Of a stretch of 49,914 bases of DNA, positions 1-7,327 are shown piece after piece (the first letter of the stretch is position 1; the number at the start of each line of letters is the position of its first letter). The notes beneath the pieces were generated by a model. The model did no database searches and was not told the origin of the DNA. It saw only the letters and a list, made by a program, of their open reading frames with translations. Source of the stretch: Bacillus methanolicus (lineage in GTDB: Bacteria > Bacillota > Bacilli > Bacillales > Cytobacillaceae); the NCBI RefSeq assembly GCF_008764295.1, contig NZ_VTQX01000030.1, positions 1 to 49,914 of the forward strand, given 5' to 3'. Made by a program: the position numbers and the translations under genes.

Positions 1-125
1 GGTGTTCATATTGGGTAAGGGCGAAGTAAGAGTTACTTCACCCCAACAATTGACGTTGAACCTTTTTAAAAAATGGGACTTAGATTTTATAAATGGCGAG
101 ACTTTCCTCTATAAAAATGAATCAT

Positions 126-689
126 TTATAAATTCACATCTACCTTTATCAGCCTTTTTTCATTTTTATCAATTCCCAAATACCTTAAAGTTTCTGACGC
201 AGATTGATGGCTGTAAATTTTCATTAAAATCGATATGGCAATACCTTTCCGATAAGCATGATAGCCGAACGTCTTTCTTAAGGTATGCATCCCAATTTTC
301 CCTTTAATTCCAACTTCCTTTGCGGCGGCATTGATGATTCGATACGCTTGCTGACGAGAAATGGGCTTGTCATTTTTCTTTGATTTAAATAAATAATCTG
401 TTTCTTTAAAATCATATTGGCTAAAGTAAATACTCAATGCCCACTTTACACGATCGTTGAGATAAAACGCCCGTTCTTCCTCTCCATTTGAATCCTTTAA
501 ATAAAGGAACTCCTTAACCTTCTCTCCATCCCATACATCTGTGATCCTTAATGAAAGCAGTTCACTTACTCTTATTCCTGTATTAATTCCAAAAATAAAC
601 AATAGCAAATCCCTTTGAGAACTCTTTTTTAAAATACGTTTAATCGCATTAATTTTTTCGATATCCCTGATTGGCTCGACGTACTCCAC
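126..689 (-). CDS. short tyrosine recombinase/integrase (catalytic domain only)
   Basis: A 187-residue protein that is essentially the catalytic domain of a tyrosine recombinase, an enzyme that cuts and rejoins DNA through a 3'-phosphotyrosine intermediate. The expected active-site residues are visible: Arg40 in GIRVSELLSL, a possible beta-hairpin Lys65, His135 and Arg138 in HTLRKT, His161 in YSHQS and nucleophile Tyr170 in RYLGI. The N-terminal SAM-like core-binding domain of XerC/XerD or phage integrases (which are about 300-400 residues) is absent. The start is GTG, placed 7-8 bases after GGAGGG. No att site, excisionase or prophage gene lies beside it in the window. It could be a stand-alone short recombinase, known in Bacillaceae, or an element remnant. 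The fold is confident; the role is unknown. Confidence 0.85.
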   Translation of the reverse strand: MEYVEPIRDIEKINAIKRILKKSSQRDLLLFIFGINTGIRVSELLSLRITDVWDGEKVKEFLYLKDSNGEEERAFYLNDRVKWALSIYFSQYDFKETDYLFKSKKNDKPISRQQAYRIINAAAKEVGIKGKIGMHTLRKTFGYHAYRKGIAISILMKIYSHQSASETLRYLGIDKNEKRLIKVDVNL

Positions 690-1152
690 AGAATCGCCCT
701 CCGCTTATGTTACATAATTATATCCTAACATATACTAAGTTACATGACAATTCCTTAGTATCCCTTTTCACTAGAAACCTTTTGAAAACCGAAAACAGTA
801 ATGTTCATCTTTAAAAGTTCAACCTTTGCATAGAATTGCGAGGATTTTCCGGTTGATTGAATTTAGATGCGGGATTTATTGAAATTCTGAGGAAATAAAA
901 GCGGGGGCAAAAAAGCCCTTGAATGTGAGAAGAAAGCCACCATCTACAGCTCGACACAAAATCGAAATAGAAAGTGTTCTGTCACATCAAGGGCAATCAA
1001 TTTTTCCATGTATTTTTACTGCGGGTTATTAATAAACGACATGTCTTAGTTCGAAAATTGCAGCATTCACCAACCGCATCCTCAGAGGACTCATCAAGAG
1101 AAAAACGAACCGTTTTTTCTCTTACTGTCAAATGTTTTATTTGGCAATCCTT
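690..1152. other. intergenic region between dagK and the recombinase
   Basis: There is no convincing gene in these 463 bases. The segment holds two minus-strand hairpins downstream of dagK: an AT-rich one at about 1099-1122 (GAGAAAAA / TTTTTCTC) and a longer-armed one at 915-994, listed separately. The 690-900 part is AT-rich and contains no promoter I can defend. Confidence 0.5.
905..994 (-). terminator. long-armed terminator or structured RNA 3' end downstream of dagK
   Basis: Arms at 915-928 and 982-994 (GCCCTTGAATGTGA against TCACATCAAGGGC, one bulge) enclose a loop of about 53 bases. On the minus strand the second arm runs straight into six U residues, as in an intrinsic terminator. The loop is far longer than a usual terminator loop, so this may be the 3' end of a small structured RNA rather than only the dagK terminator. 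Confidence 0.5.
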
Positions 1153-2067
1153 CTAATCTGGCCGGTCTTCATCCCGTATTTGATCAATCGGAACGAATAC
1201 CTCTAGGTGACGGTATAAATTGACGAATTCTGCCGGAAGTATTCCTCCGAATTCCCCATCTAAGTTCAGTTGAACTTTATCATCAGAATGGACTTTAATG
1301 CGGTTTGCCTGTGTATAAATAACAGATGGATCATGAATATGTTCACCGCGAAGAGCAAGGGTGGCGACACGGATAAAGTCAGCTAGATTAGTTTTTTTCA
1401 AAATGAGAAGTGAAAATAAACCATCATTAATCGAGGAATTCGGTGCGAGCTTCTCGAAGCCACCCACTGAGTTTGTGAGGCCGACTAAAAATAGCATGAC
1501 CTCTCCTTCGAACAGTTTTCCATCATACTCGATTCGAACTTCCGTCGCTTTGAAGGAAGGGAGCATCTCAATCCCTTTCAAATAATAAGCTAGTTGTCCG
1601 AGCATCGTCTTAAGCTTACTTGGCACCTCATAAGTAAGCTCTGTAATACGACCACCGCCACTTATATTGATAAAATATTTATCATTCATCCGACCGAGAT
1701 CAACCGGGATTGTGTCACCCTTAACAATGATCTCTGTTGCCGCATCAATATCTCGCGGAATATGCAATGCCCTGGCAAAGTCGTTCGTTGTGCCAGCAGG
1801 AATAATTCCAAGCTTCGGGATGTATTTTTGTTCAGCTAAACCGTTGACGACCTCGTTGATCGTCCCATCTCCTCCAACCGCGACAACAAGATCATGCTTA
1901 CGCTCAACCGCAACTCTTGCTGCTGTAGTAGCATCACCAGCACCAGTTGTTGCATGACATGAAGTCTCATAACCTGCCTTCTCTAGTTTTTGTAGAACTT
2001 CAGGCAAATGCTTTTTGAATGCTTCACGGCCTGAAGTTGGATTATAAATAACTCTTGCTCGTTTCAT
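1153..2067 (-). CDS. dagK: diacylglycerol kinase DagK/DgkB
   Basis: This 304-residue soluble lipid kinase phosphorylates diacylglycerol to phosphatidic acid, returning DAG released by lipoteichoic acid synthesis to the phospholipid pathway. The N-terminal nucleotide-binding domain shows NPTSG at residues 9-13, the hallmark GGDGT at 65-69 and PAGTTNDFAR at 90-99. The length matches the YerQ/DgkB group. It starts at ATG after AGGATGG. In B. subtilis dgkB also lies close to gatCAB, so the setting supports the assignment, although here sigma-operon and plsY genes intervene. The usual downstream RNA methyltransferase gene (rlmCD) is not in the window; the recombinase follows instead. Confidence 0.93.
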   Translation of the reverse strand: MKRARVIYNPTSGREAFKKHLPEVLQKLEKAGYETSCHATTGAGDATTAARVAVERKHDLVVAVGGDGTINEVVNGLAEQKYIPKLGIIPAGTTNDFARALHIPRDIDAATEIIVKGDTIPVDLGRMNDKYFINISGGGRITELTYEVPSKLKTMLGQLAYYLKGIEMLPSFKATEVRIEYDGKLFEGEVMLFLVGLTNSVGGFEKLAPNSSINDGLFSLLILKKTNLADFIRVATLALRGEHIHDPSVIYTQANRIKVHSDDKVQLNLDGEFGGILPAEFVNLYRHLEVFVPIDQIRDEDRPD

Positions 2068-2191
2068 ATCTATCCATCCTAAACATAATATTTAAATCGC
2101 TCCAAGTGCTTTTACATTAGTAAATAATTCCATACCTATCATATCGCAAAAGAAGTCTGACTTCCACTTATAGACCTTTTTCTTTCTTCAT

Positions 2192-2227
2192 AAAAAAGAG
2201 AATTCCCAGCCTAAACTGAGAATATCT
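2192..2227 (-). terminator. terminator of the ECF sigma operon
   Basis: On the minus strand a stem (ATTCTCAG / CTGGGAAT, with a G-U pair) with loop TTTAGG is followed by CTCTTTTTTA, immediately past the last gene of the sigma/anti-sigma operon. Confidence 0.65.
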
Positions 2228-2230
2228 ACT

Positions 2231-3169
2231 TTAAGGACTCACCGTTGACACATTTACCTGATAGGCTCTTTTTATATCAATACTATGTGTACCTGCGCCT
2301 ATTTTCATCCTACCATTTTGGTTTAAATCGCCATCAAATTCCGGTTTTGAAGTTACCGTCCACTCGCTAGTCTCACTGAGTAAGTCTTGAACTTGTTGGG
2401 CAGAGATTTCAACATCGCTATTTTCCTGAATGAGCAGTGAAACCTCTCCGGCATTTTCGATTAACCAATTATTGCTAAGCTCCCGCGGTTTTAAAGTGAT
2501 ACGATTATTTTGCCCCGTTATTTCAAATTTAACATCCTTAGGCACTAATATTGTCGCTTCCATATTGCCATAGTAGTGGTAAAACGGTCCATTTCCGTTT
2601 GGTAAATTTTTCATTTCGAGGTATAATGTATCCCCCTTTGTGTTGATGGACATATAATCTTCCACTTTCGATAGAAGTTTCTTTTCTCCAGTTGGAAAGG
2701 TTGCTGTATATGTCCCAAACATTGATATTTCTTGACTATTCGTTCCTTCTATAGCAATCTCATGTTCCGTCTTTAACACAATCCTTTTTATATTCTGATC
2801 AATCGTTTGAGAAAATGGCGGAAGCTCTACTGTTCGTTCCTCACGGGTCATCAATTCTCCGACAGCATTCGTAATCCCCATTGAACTTACAATCGCAAAT
2901 GCAATTCCGATTGTTCCTATCATTCCAACAAAGAAAATGCTTAAGAAATCATATCTTAAAAATGGCTTTTCTTTTCTTGAAACAAAAAGATAAAGAAGGA
3001 TTTCAATCCCTAAAATAATGAGAATAATTGGCCACCACGAAATCATAATGCTCATCATACTCAAATCGAAAAACTGTGAAAGTAGTAGAAAGATTCCGAG
3101 AAAAAGTAGAGAAGCTCCCATTGAAATCGTCCCAACTCGCCATGTTCTAATCTGTTTCTCCTCCGTCAT
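2231..3169 (-). CDS. membrane protein with LiaF-like hydrophobic N-terminus and extracytoplasmic domain
   Basis: 312 residues. About four hydrophobic segments occur in the first 110 residues: two close helices (LLFLGIFLLLSQFF, PIILIILGIEILLYLFV), a third around IFFVGMIGTIGIAFAIVSS, and short basic connectors. A roughly 200-residue polar C-terminal domain rich in beta-strand-like stretches follows. The arrangement recalls LiaI/LiaF-type or DUF4097 adhesin-like envelope-stress proteins, but I cannot name it firmly. Its ATG overlaps the upstream stop (ATGA), so it is translationally coupled and is the last gene of the sigma operon. A role in sensing or countering membrane stress is inferred only from the operon. 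Confidence 0.7.
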   Translation of the reverse strand: MTEEKQIRTWRVGTISMGASLLFLGIFLLLSQFFDLSMMSIMISWWPIILIILGIEILLYLFVSRKEKPFLRYDFLSIFFVGMIGTIGIAFAIVSSMGITNAVGELMTREERTVELPPFSQTIDQNIKRIVLKTEHEIAIEGTNSQEISMFGTYTATFPTGEKKLLSKVEDYMSINTKGDTLYLEMKNLPNGNGPFYHYYGNMEATILVPKDVKFEITGQNNRITLKPRELSNNWLIENAGEVSLLIQENSDVEISAQQVQDLLSETSEWTVTSKPEFDGDLNQNGRMKIGAGTHSIDIKRAYQVNVSTVSP

Positions 3170-4248
3170 TCTACGTTCCCTCCTTTCCTTCGTTTACTTC
3201 CCATCAATAACTTAATTCCGCCACCAATCATAAGAATGCAAACAATGCCTGTTTGAAAATAGCGATCGAACCAATAACGTACATCAATATTGATCAGTTC
3301 ACTAATCATCGGAGAGAAAGCTGGCAGTACAATATTGCTCGTTAAATAGTACAATCCTAATAAAACGAGTCCAATTCCAACCCATTTTTGATGATTAATA
3401 AAATGGGAGATAATCGGAACATCCTCCAACTCTTCCCTACCATATCTTGAAGCTTTTTGTAAGCCGTCAAAGAAACTGTAAAACCAAATAATTGGGATGA
3501 GAAATAAGAAGATCCCTAATCTTAAAACATCTAAAATATAAATGGAAAAAAGAAATGCTGCCATTAGCTGAATCCCGCGCTTTTGTAAGCCAAGGTATAA
3601 ATGACCCGCACCCGGGAAAATGGAGAGGAACGTCGCAATTGATTTGCTCTTTTTCCCGACATCTCTTTTCATTTCTAAATCTTCTAAAATTGAACGATCG
3701 ACAAGTTCTTCTCCTAATTGCTTTTTGTTCAATTGCTGCATCGTATCAAAAAAGCCGTACACCCAAATAACTGGGAGCAATGCTAAGAAAAGAAGAAACT
3801 CCATTCTTGACGACAATACCGTCACAAAAATCACCATGATAATGGTTCCTAAAAATGCCGTTAACAGCGTCATACCGCGATTCATCAATCCTAATTGAAA
3901 ATGCCCAACCCCTGGAATGAAAGAAAGGACAATCGTAAAAAATCGCTCCTGTTCATTCGTTTGCACCTTGGATGGCTGCTGAGCGTCTGCTTGTATTAAT
4001 CCGGCTTTATAAACTGTTTTCGGCGCCGTTATGGCAGTATCAATAATATTGACTATATAGAGAATCACGCCCAAGATAAAAATAATGACCGCCAATCCAT
4101 CTTCCGTTGCTGACATGAGGACAATAAACAAAAGAATTAACGCAAATTCTCCAAACATATAAGCTAATCCCCGAAGAGTTTGCCTTAAGTACAGCAAACC
4201 GCCACCCGGAAAAAAAGATAGTAAAAACGCCACAATTGGGTTTTTCAT
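3166..4248 (-). CDS. multipass membrane protein with three TM2-like repeats
   Basis: 360 residues built from three copies of a unit of about 100-110 residues. Each begins with a small-residue motif followed by two helices: FLLSFFPGGGLLYLRQ near residue 8, VLSFIPGVGHFQLGL near 107 and FLSIFPGAGHLYLGL near 207. The recurring S-F/I-x-P-G-x-G-x-x-x-L core resembles TM2-domain proteins. A last helical part follows (IGLVLLGLYYL and IVCILMIGGGIKLLM). Translation is coupled at both ends: the ATG overlaps the anti-sigma stop as TAATG, and the stop overlaps the next ATG. The function is unknown; co-expression with an ECF sigma factor suggests envelope maintenance. Confidence 0.75.
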   Translation of the reverse strand: MKNPIVAFLLSFFPGGGLLYLRQTLRGLAYMFGEFALILLFIVLMSATEDGLAVIIFILGVILYIVNIIDTAITAPKTVYKAGLIQADAQQPSKVQTNEQERFFTIVLSFIPGVGHFQLGLMNRGMTLLTAFLGTIIMVIFVTVLSSRMEFLLFLALLPVIWVYGFFDTMQQLNKKQLGEELVDRSILEDLEMKRDVGKKSKSIATFLSIFPGAGHLYLGLQKRGIQLMAAFLFSIYILDVLRLGIFLFLIPIIWFYSFFDGLQKASRYGREELEDVPIISHFINHQKWVGIGLVLLGLYYLTSNIVLPAFSPMISELINIDVRYWFDRYFQTGIVCILMIGGGIKLLMGSKRRKGGNVE

Positions 4249-4697
4249 TAATTGTCCGCCCCCTTATTTTTCAGTTGATCCATCCACGCAAAGGTTTTAT
4301 TGACAAGCTCTTCTGTTACAGAAGGCGTACTTTGCTTAAGCTCTGAACCTTCTACAGCATCAACGTAATTCGTAATTGATTGAAAGATGCCTGAAGCCAT
4401 GAATAACAGTGTCATCGCAGCTGCAATTGTATAATGGAATAAGGTCTTTTGATAAAAAGGAACTTTTTTATCAATCTCCTTTTCCTTTGAGTCTATCACT
4501 TGAGCCATAATAGCATTTGTAAAATCATCCGTATTCGATAAAACAGGTAGTGTCGGTTCGAGTTCTGTTATTGCCTCAAGATAAAGCTCCAAACATTGGT
4601 CACAGGTGTATAAATGATCTTCATACCTTTCTCGGTCTCTTTCATTTAATTCATTTTCCACGTAGCGTTTCCACTCATCATATGAAATATGGGTCAT
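4248..4697 (-). CDS. zinc-finger (ZAS/zf-HC2) anti-sigma factor
   Basis: 149 residues from the ATG used here, which follows GGAGGACGATTTTTC and overlaps the sigma stop as ATGA. The N-terminal anti-sigma domain has the HX3CX2C zinc motif at His28, Cys32 and Cys35 (EDHLYTCDQC). One transmembrane helix at about 89-107 (IAAAMTLLFMASGIFQS) separates it from a short extracytoplasmic tail of about 40 residues. Such proteins hold their partner ECF sigma factor at the membrane until a signal triggers release or proteolysis. The partner is almost certainly the sigma gene just upstream. A longer frame starts 21 bases earlier but lacks a ribosome binding site. Confidence 0.88.
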   Translation of the reverse strand: MTHISYDEWKRYVENELNERDRERYEDHLYTCDQCLELYLEAITELEPTLPVLSNTDDFTNAIMAQVIDSKEKEIDKKVPFYQKTLFHYTIAAAMTLLFMASGIFQSITNYVDAVEGSELKQSTPSVTEELVNKTFAWMDQLKNKGADN

Positions 4698-5284
4698 GAA
4701 AAATCGTCCTCCTTCCAATGCTTTTTCATCCAGAGACGTGCCCGATATAACTTTGTTTCAATCGTCTTCACTTGGACTTGCTGTTCTTCTGCCATTTGCT
4801 GATAGCTTTTTTCAGCGATATAAAAATCGTAGATCACTTCCCGATAGTTTTCCGGAAGCTCTTCCAGCCTCTTTCGTACTAATTCTCGTCTTTCCTTATG
4901 AATGACTTCCTCCTCAATCCGATCACGAGTTGTTGCGAGAGAGTCATATTCAAGCGATTCGACCATTTCTTCTGGCTTTCTTGCTTTTTTTCGTTTTAGA
5001 TCAATCGAATGATTGACAGCAATTCTTTTCATCCATGTTTTAAAGCCCTGATTCTCATATTGGGGGAGAGAATGGTAGATCTTTATAAACACTTCTTGAG
5101 TAGCATCTTCAGCATCCTTTTGATTCCGCAGCACCGCATAAACTGTTTTAAACAACTCCGTCCGGTACTTTTCAACAAGTAGCCTGAATGCATGATCATT
5201 GCCGCTTAATATTTTCTTAATTAGAACCTGATCGTCAATCTCTCTCTCCCCCTTTCGAGCAGCTTCTAAACAAATAGACGACAT
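4694..5284 (-). CDS. ECF-type RNA polymerase sigma factor
   Basis: 196 residues. Region 2 spans about residues 28-100, with the core-binding and -10 recognition sequence DAEDATQEVFIKIYHSL at about 57-73. Region 4 spans about 130-190, with the helix-turn-helix KSYQQMAEEQQVQVKTIETK. It resembles the SigW/SigM/SigV/YlaC class but I cannot assign one ortholog. It is the first gene of a four-gene operon with its anti-sigma factor and two membrane proteins. The start is uncertain: the ATG at 5284 has a poor ribosome binding site, whereas AAAGGGGGAG lies inside the frame near codons 11-13 without a standard start codon after it. No clear ECF promoter (AAC / CGT) was found upstream. Confidence 0.9.
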   Translation of the reverse strand: MSSICLEAARKGEREIDDQVLIKKILSGNDHAFRLLVEKYRTELFKTVYAVLRNQKDAEDATQEVFIKIYHSLPQYENQGFKTWMKRIAVNHSIDLKRKKARKPEEMVESLEYDSLATTRDRIEEEVIHKERRELVRKRLEELPENYREVIYDFYIAEKSYQQMAEEQQVQVKTIETKLYRARLWMKKHWKEDDFS

Positions 5285-5546
5285 CCGTTGATAGAACCCC
5301 TACACTATTTTTAAAAAGGCTTTATTAAATAGAATTGTTGTTAAAATGAGCCAAACATCGTTTTCTAAACCATATAGAATGAAATAATTATCTCATAAAA
5401 GACTCTCAAGATATGGTAAGATTTATGTACAGCTTTTTATGCTGTGCTTTTTCGATCGGCATCTCCTATATTTTAACTACAGAGCGTGAAATGCACGCTA
5501 TCAATTATTATTGGAAACACTATAACTATAAAACTGGGGGTGTATT

Positions 5547-6152
5547 ATGAACGTTATTTTCTTGCTTGCGGCCTATTTGATCGGTTCGATTCCAACAGCA
5601 TTAATTGTTGGAAAGCTGTTTTTCAAAATAGACATTCGTGAGCATGGGAGCAATAATCCTGGAGCAACAAACACGATTAGAGTGTTGGGAAAACGAGCTG
5701 GCCTCATTGTCTTAATTGTCGATATTGGAAAAGGAGCTTTAGCCGCAGCACTACCGCTTCTATTTCATTTAGATATGGAGCCACTTACACTTGGATTAAT
5801 CGCTGTCGTCGGGCATTGTTTTCCGATCTTCGCCCACTTCCGAGGAGGGAAAGCGATTGCCACTACCGCTGGCGCCTTGCTTATCGTCAATCCATGGATG
5901 CTCTTAATCGCCTATGTCACCTTTTTTGGAGTCATCTTCATCACAAAATATGTTTTTCTTGGCTCAATATCCGTTGGTGTTGCTCTATTGATCTATTCCT
6001 TCTTTCAACCAGGAATGGGATATGAACTTATCTTTTTCTTATTTATAATATTTTTGCTTTTCCTGCACCGATCGAACATTCGCAATTTCATCGCCCATAA
6101 AGAGCCAAAAATCAATGACAAAAAGGTTAAAGACGATCGCATAAAGAAATAG
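5547..6152 (+). CDS. plsY: acyl-phosphate:glycerol-3-phosphate acyltransferase PlsY
   Basis: 201 residues. This integral membrane enzyme transfers the acyl group of acyl-phosphate to glycerol-3-phosphate, the first acylation of phospholipid synthesis, working with PlsX. The three conserved PlsY loop motifs are present: Ser14 in LIGSIPT, the glycine/asparagine motif GSNNPGATN at 34-42, and GHCFPIFAHFRGGKAIATT at 89-107. Six to seven hydrophobic segments are visible and the C-terminus is basic. It starts at ATG after GGGGGTG. It is transcribed divergently from the sigma operon and ends at its own terminator. In B. subtilis plsY (yneS) neighbours parE, which bears on the topoisomerase fragment just downstream. 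Confidence 0.95.
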   Translation: MNVIFLLAAYLIGSIPTALIVGKLFFKIDIREHGSNNPGATNTIRVLGKRAGLIVLIVDIGKGALAAALPLLFHLDMEPLTLGLIAVVGHCFPIFAHFRGGKAIATTAGALLIVNPWMLLIAYVTFFGVIFITKYVFLGSISVGVALLIYSFFQPGMGYELIFFLFIIFLLFLHRSNIRNFIAHKEPKINDKKVKDDRIKK

Positions 6153-6225
6153 ACTCCTTGTAAGAACATTGTCAATTTATAAACAGCGTTGCAACAGAGA
6201 AAAAAGAAATAAAGCCGAAACAATC

Positions 6226-6270
6226 AAAGCCGGTGGAATTTTACGCGTCGTAAAATCTCATCGGCTTTTC
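6226..6270 (+). terminator. plsY terminator
   Basis: Imperfect stem: left arm AAGCCGGTGGAATTTTACG and right arm CGTAAAATCTCATCGGCTT, about 16 of 19 positions paired, followed by TTTTC. It lies 70 bases past the plsY stop. Confidence 0.75.
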
Positions 6271-6345
6271 ATTGTCATTATAACTGATGTGGATGTTGAC
6301 GGTGCTCATATACGTACCCTTCCTCTTAAAGGGAAGATTGCTTGA
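6271..6345 (+). pseudogene. remnant of a type II topoisomerase B subunit (GyrB/ParE TOPRIM motif)
   Basis: One frame reads IVIITDVDVDGAHIRTLPL from 6271 to 6327 and then stops at 6345. The TOPRIM metal-binding motif of GyrB and ParE reads approximately IIMTDADVDGAHIRTLLL, so agreement is near complete over 13 or more residues, including the acidic D-x-D residues and G-A-H-I-R-T-L. Nothing recognisable extends to either side: upstream is the plsY terminator and downstream is repeat DNA. I infer a relic of a duplicated or rearranged gyrB/parE copy rather than a functional gene. GyrB is slightly favoured over ParE by VDGAHIRTL. Confidence 0.6.
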
Positions 6346-6378
6346 AAATGGCGCTCACACCATTGTTTAACTGAACCA

Positions 6379-6640
6379 CCTGCTGAGTCACGCTTACTTG
6401 TTTCCTTCGTTTTAGTCGAATCAAGCTTGGATTCGAACTTATTCCCGATGGTTTGCTGCCCGGCTGGTCTAATCAGTCTTCTATTCGAACTTAATCCCGC
6501 TAATTGATGCTCGGGCACGTCTAATAGACCTGTGATTCGGACTTTCACCCATTGCTGATGCTCGTTACGTTCAAATGAACCTGTGATTCGGACTCATCAC
6601 CGCAATTTCTTGCTTGTTCCAGACGAATAGGCCTTTTAAA
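6379..6640. repeat. degenerate tandem repeat, period about 52 bp
   Basis: The anchor ATTCGAAC/ATTCGGAC recurs at 6431, 6483, 6535 and 6586, spacings 52, 52 and 51. Each is preceded by a block like TGATGCTCGxxxACGTCTAA and followed by TTxxxCCC. Divergence is high, about a third of positions. It fills most of the gap between the topoisomerase relic and the next gene (6346-6700). The frame that crosses it has no coding character. Function is unknown. Confidence 0.7.
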
Positions 6641-6700
6641 AAAGCTCACTTTAACTACTCGGATCGTATAATCCGTCGAACTTGCTTCTATGGATTTTTG

Positions 6701-7261
6701 TTATCTGTTGCTTTTCAGTTTTTCAATCATGCTGGTCGCTACTGCGTGCCAAAGCTCTTGATCTGCTAAGTAGGTTTGTTTGATTTGCTTGTACATTTCT
6801 TTTTGTCTTTCTTGGAAATCAACTGCATCTTTAGAAGGCAATTTCTCGCGGAGATCGTCGACAAAGCTTTGTGCTTCAGGTGCTCTTGGGCCCCAAACAG
6901 CCTTTTCATTACCCTTATCATCAATAAAAATAAATATCGGGATTGAGCGTGCTGTTCCATTGGTCAAATATTGATCCATCAGTTCAAGATTGCTGTCTCG
7001 TAACAAAAAGTGAACCTCTATTTCCAGCTCCTTAGCGATTTTCATTAAAATGGGATTGTTCATTAATGCATCTCCGCACCAATCCTCAGTCAAGACGATC
7101 GCTTTTGAAGCAACGTCTTTTAACGCTTGTAATTCCGCTCTAGCCGCCTCATTTAGGGCAAATTGTTCGTAAACGAAATTCATTTCAGCAAGATTGACCT
7201 TCATTTGTTCTTTGTACTCATCATATGTGAACCCTTTATCAAACCATTCAAGTAAAGTCAT
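6701..7261 (-). CDS. thioredoxin-fold protein with a single active-site cysteine
   Basis: 186 residues from the ATG chosen here (8 bases after GGAGG); an ATG 15 bases upstream would bury the ribosome binding site. The middle part is a thioredoxin-like domain: strand KAIVLTED, then Trp61-Cys62-Gly63-Asp64-Ala65 where a thioredoxin has WCxxC, and a cis-proline loop with RSIPIF at Pro108. The second cysteine is replaced by Ala65, so a classical dithiol exchange is unlikely; a monothiol or non-redox role fits better. Helical extensions of about 45 residues lie at each end. The family is annotated simply as thioredoxin family protein in Bacillaceae. Partner and substrate are unknown. Confidence 0.8.
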   Translation of the reverse strand: MTLLEWFDKGFTYDEYKEQMKVNLAEMNFVYEQFALNEAARAELQALKDVASKAIVLTEDWCGDALMNNPILMKIAKELEIEVHFLLRDSNLELMDQYLTNGTARSIPIFIFIDDKGNEKAVWGPRAPEAQSFVDDLREKLPSKDAVDFQERQKEMYKQIKQTYLADQELWHAVATSMIEKLKSNR

Positions 7262-7275
7262 TTCAATTCCCTCCA

Positions 7276-7312
7276 TATAAAAAGCTGGTAAGCCTATTAT
7301 AGCCTACCAGCC
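7276..7312 (-). terminator. gatCAB operon terminator
   Basis: On the minus strand GCTGGTAGGC, loop TATAATAG and GCTTACCAGC form a stem of about 10 bp with one mismatch, followed by TTTTTAT. It lies directly after the gatB stop and before the next gene's start. Confidence 0.85.
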
Positions 7313-7327
7313 CTACTTACTAATAAT

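Noticed and set aside
2..307. Plus-strand frame of 101 residues at the left edge
   Set aside because: It is antisense to the recombinase over more than half its length and matches nothing.
974..1156. Plus-strand 60-residue frame in the dagK-recombinase gap
   Set aside because: No ribosome binding site, no family, and it overlaps hairpins and the dagK end.
5400..5546. Hairpins ACAGC/GCTGT and AGCGTG/CACGCT before plsY as a riboswitch
   Set aside because: Stems of 5-6 bp with no terminator or known aptamer motif.
6306..6548. 80-residue minus-strand frame between plsY and the thioredoxin-like gene
   Set aside because: It merely translates the 52-bp degenerate repeats and the topoisomerase relic in antisense.
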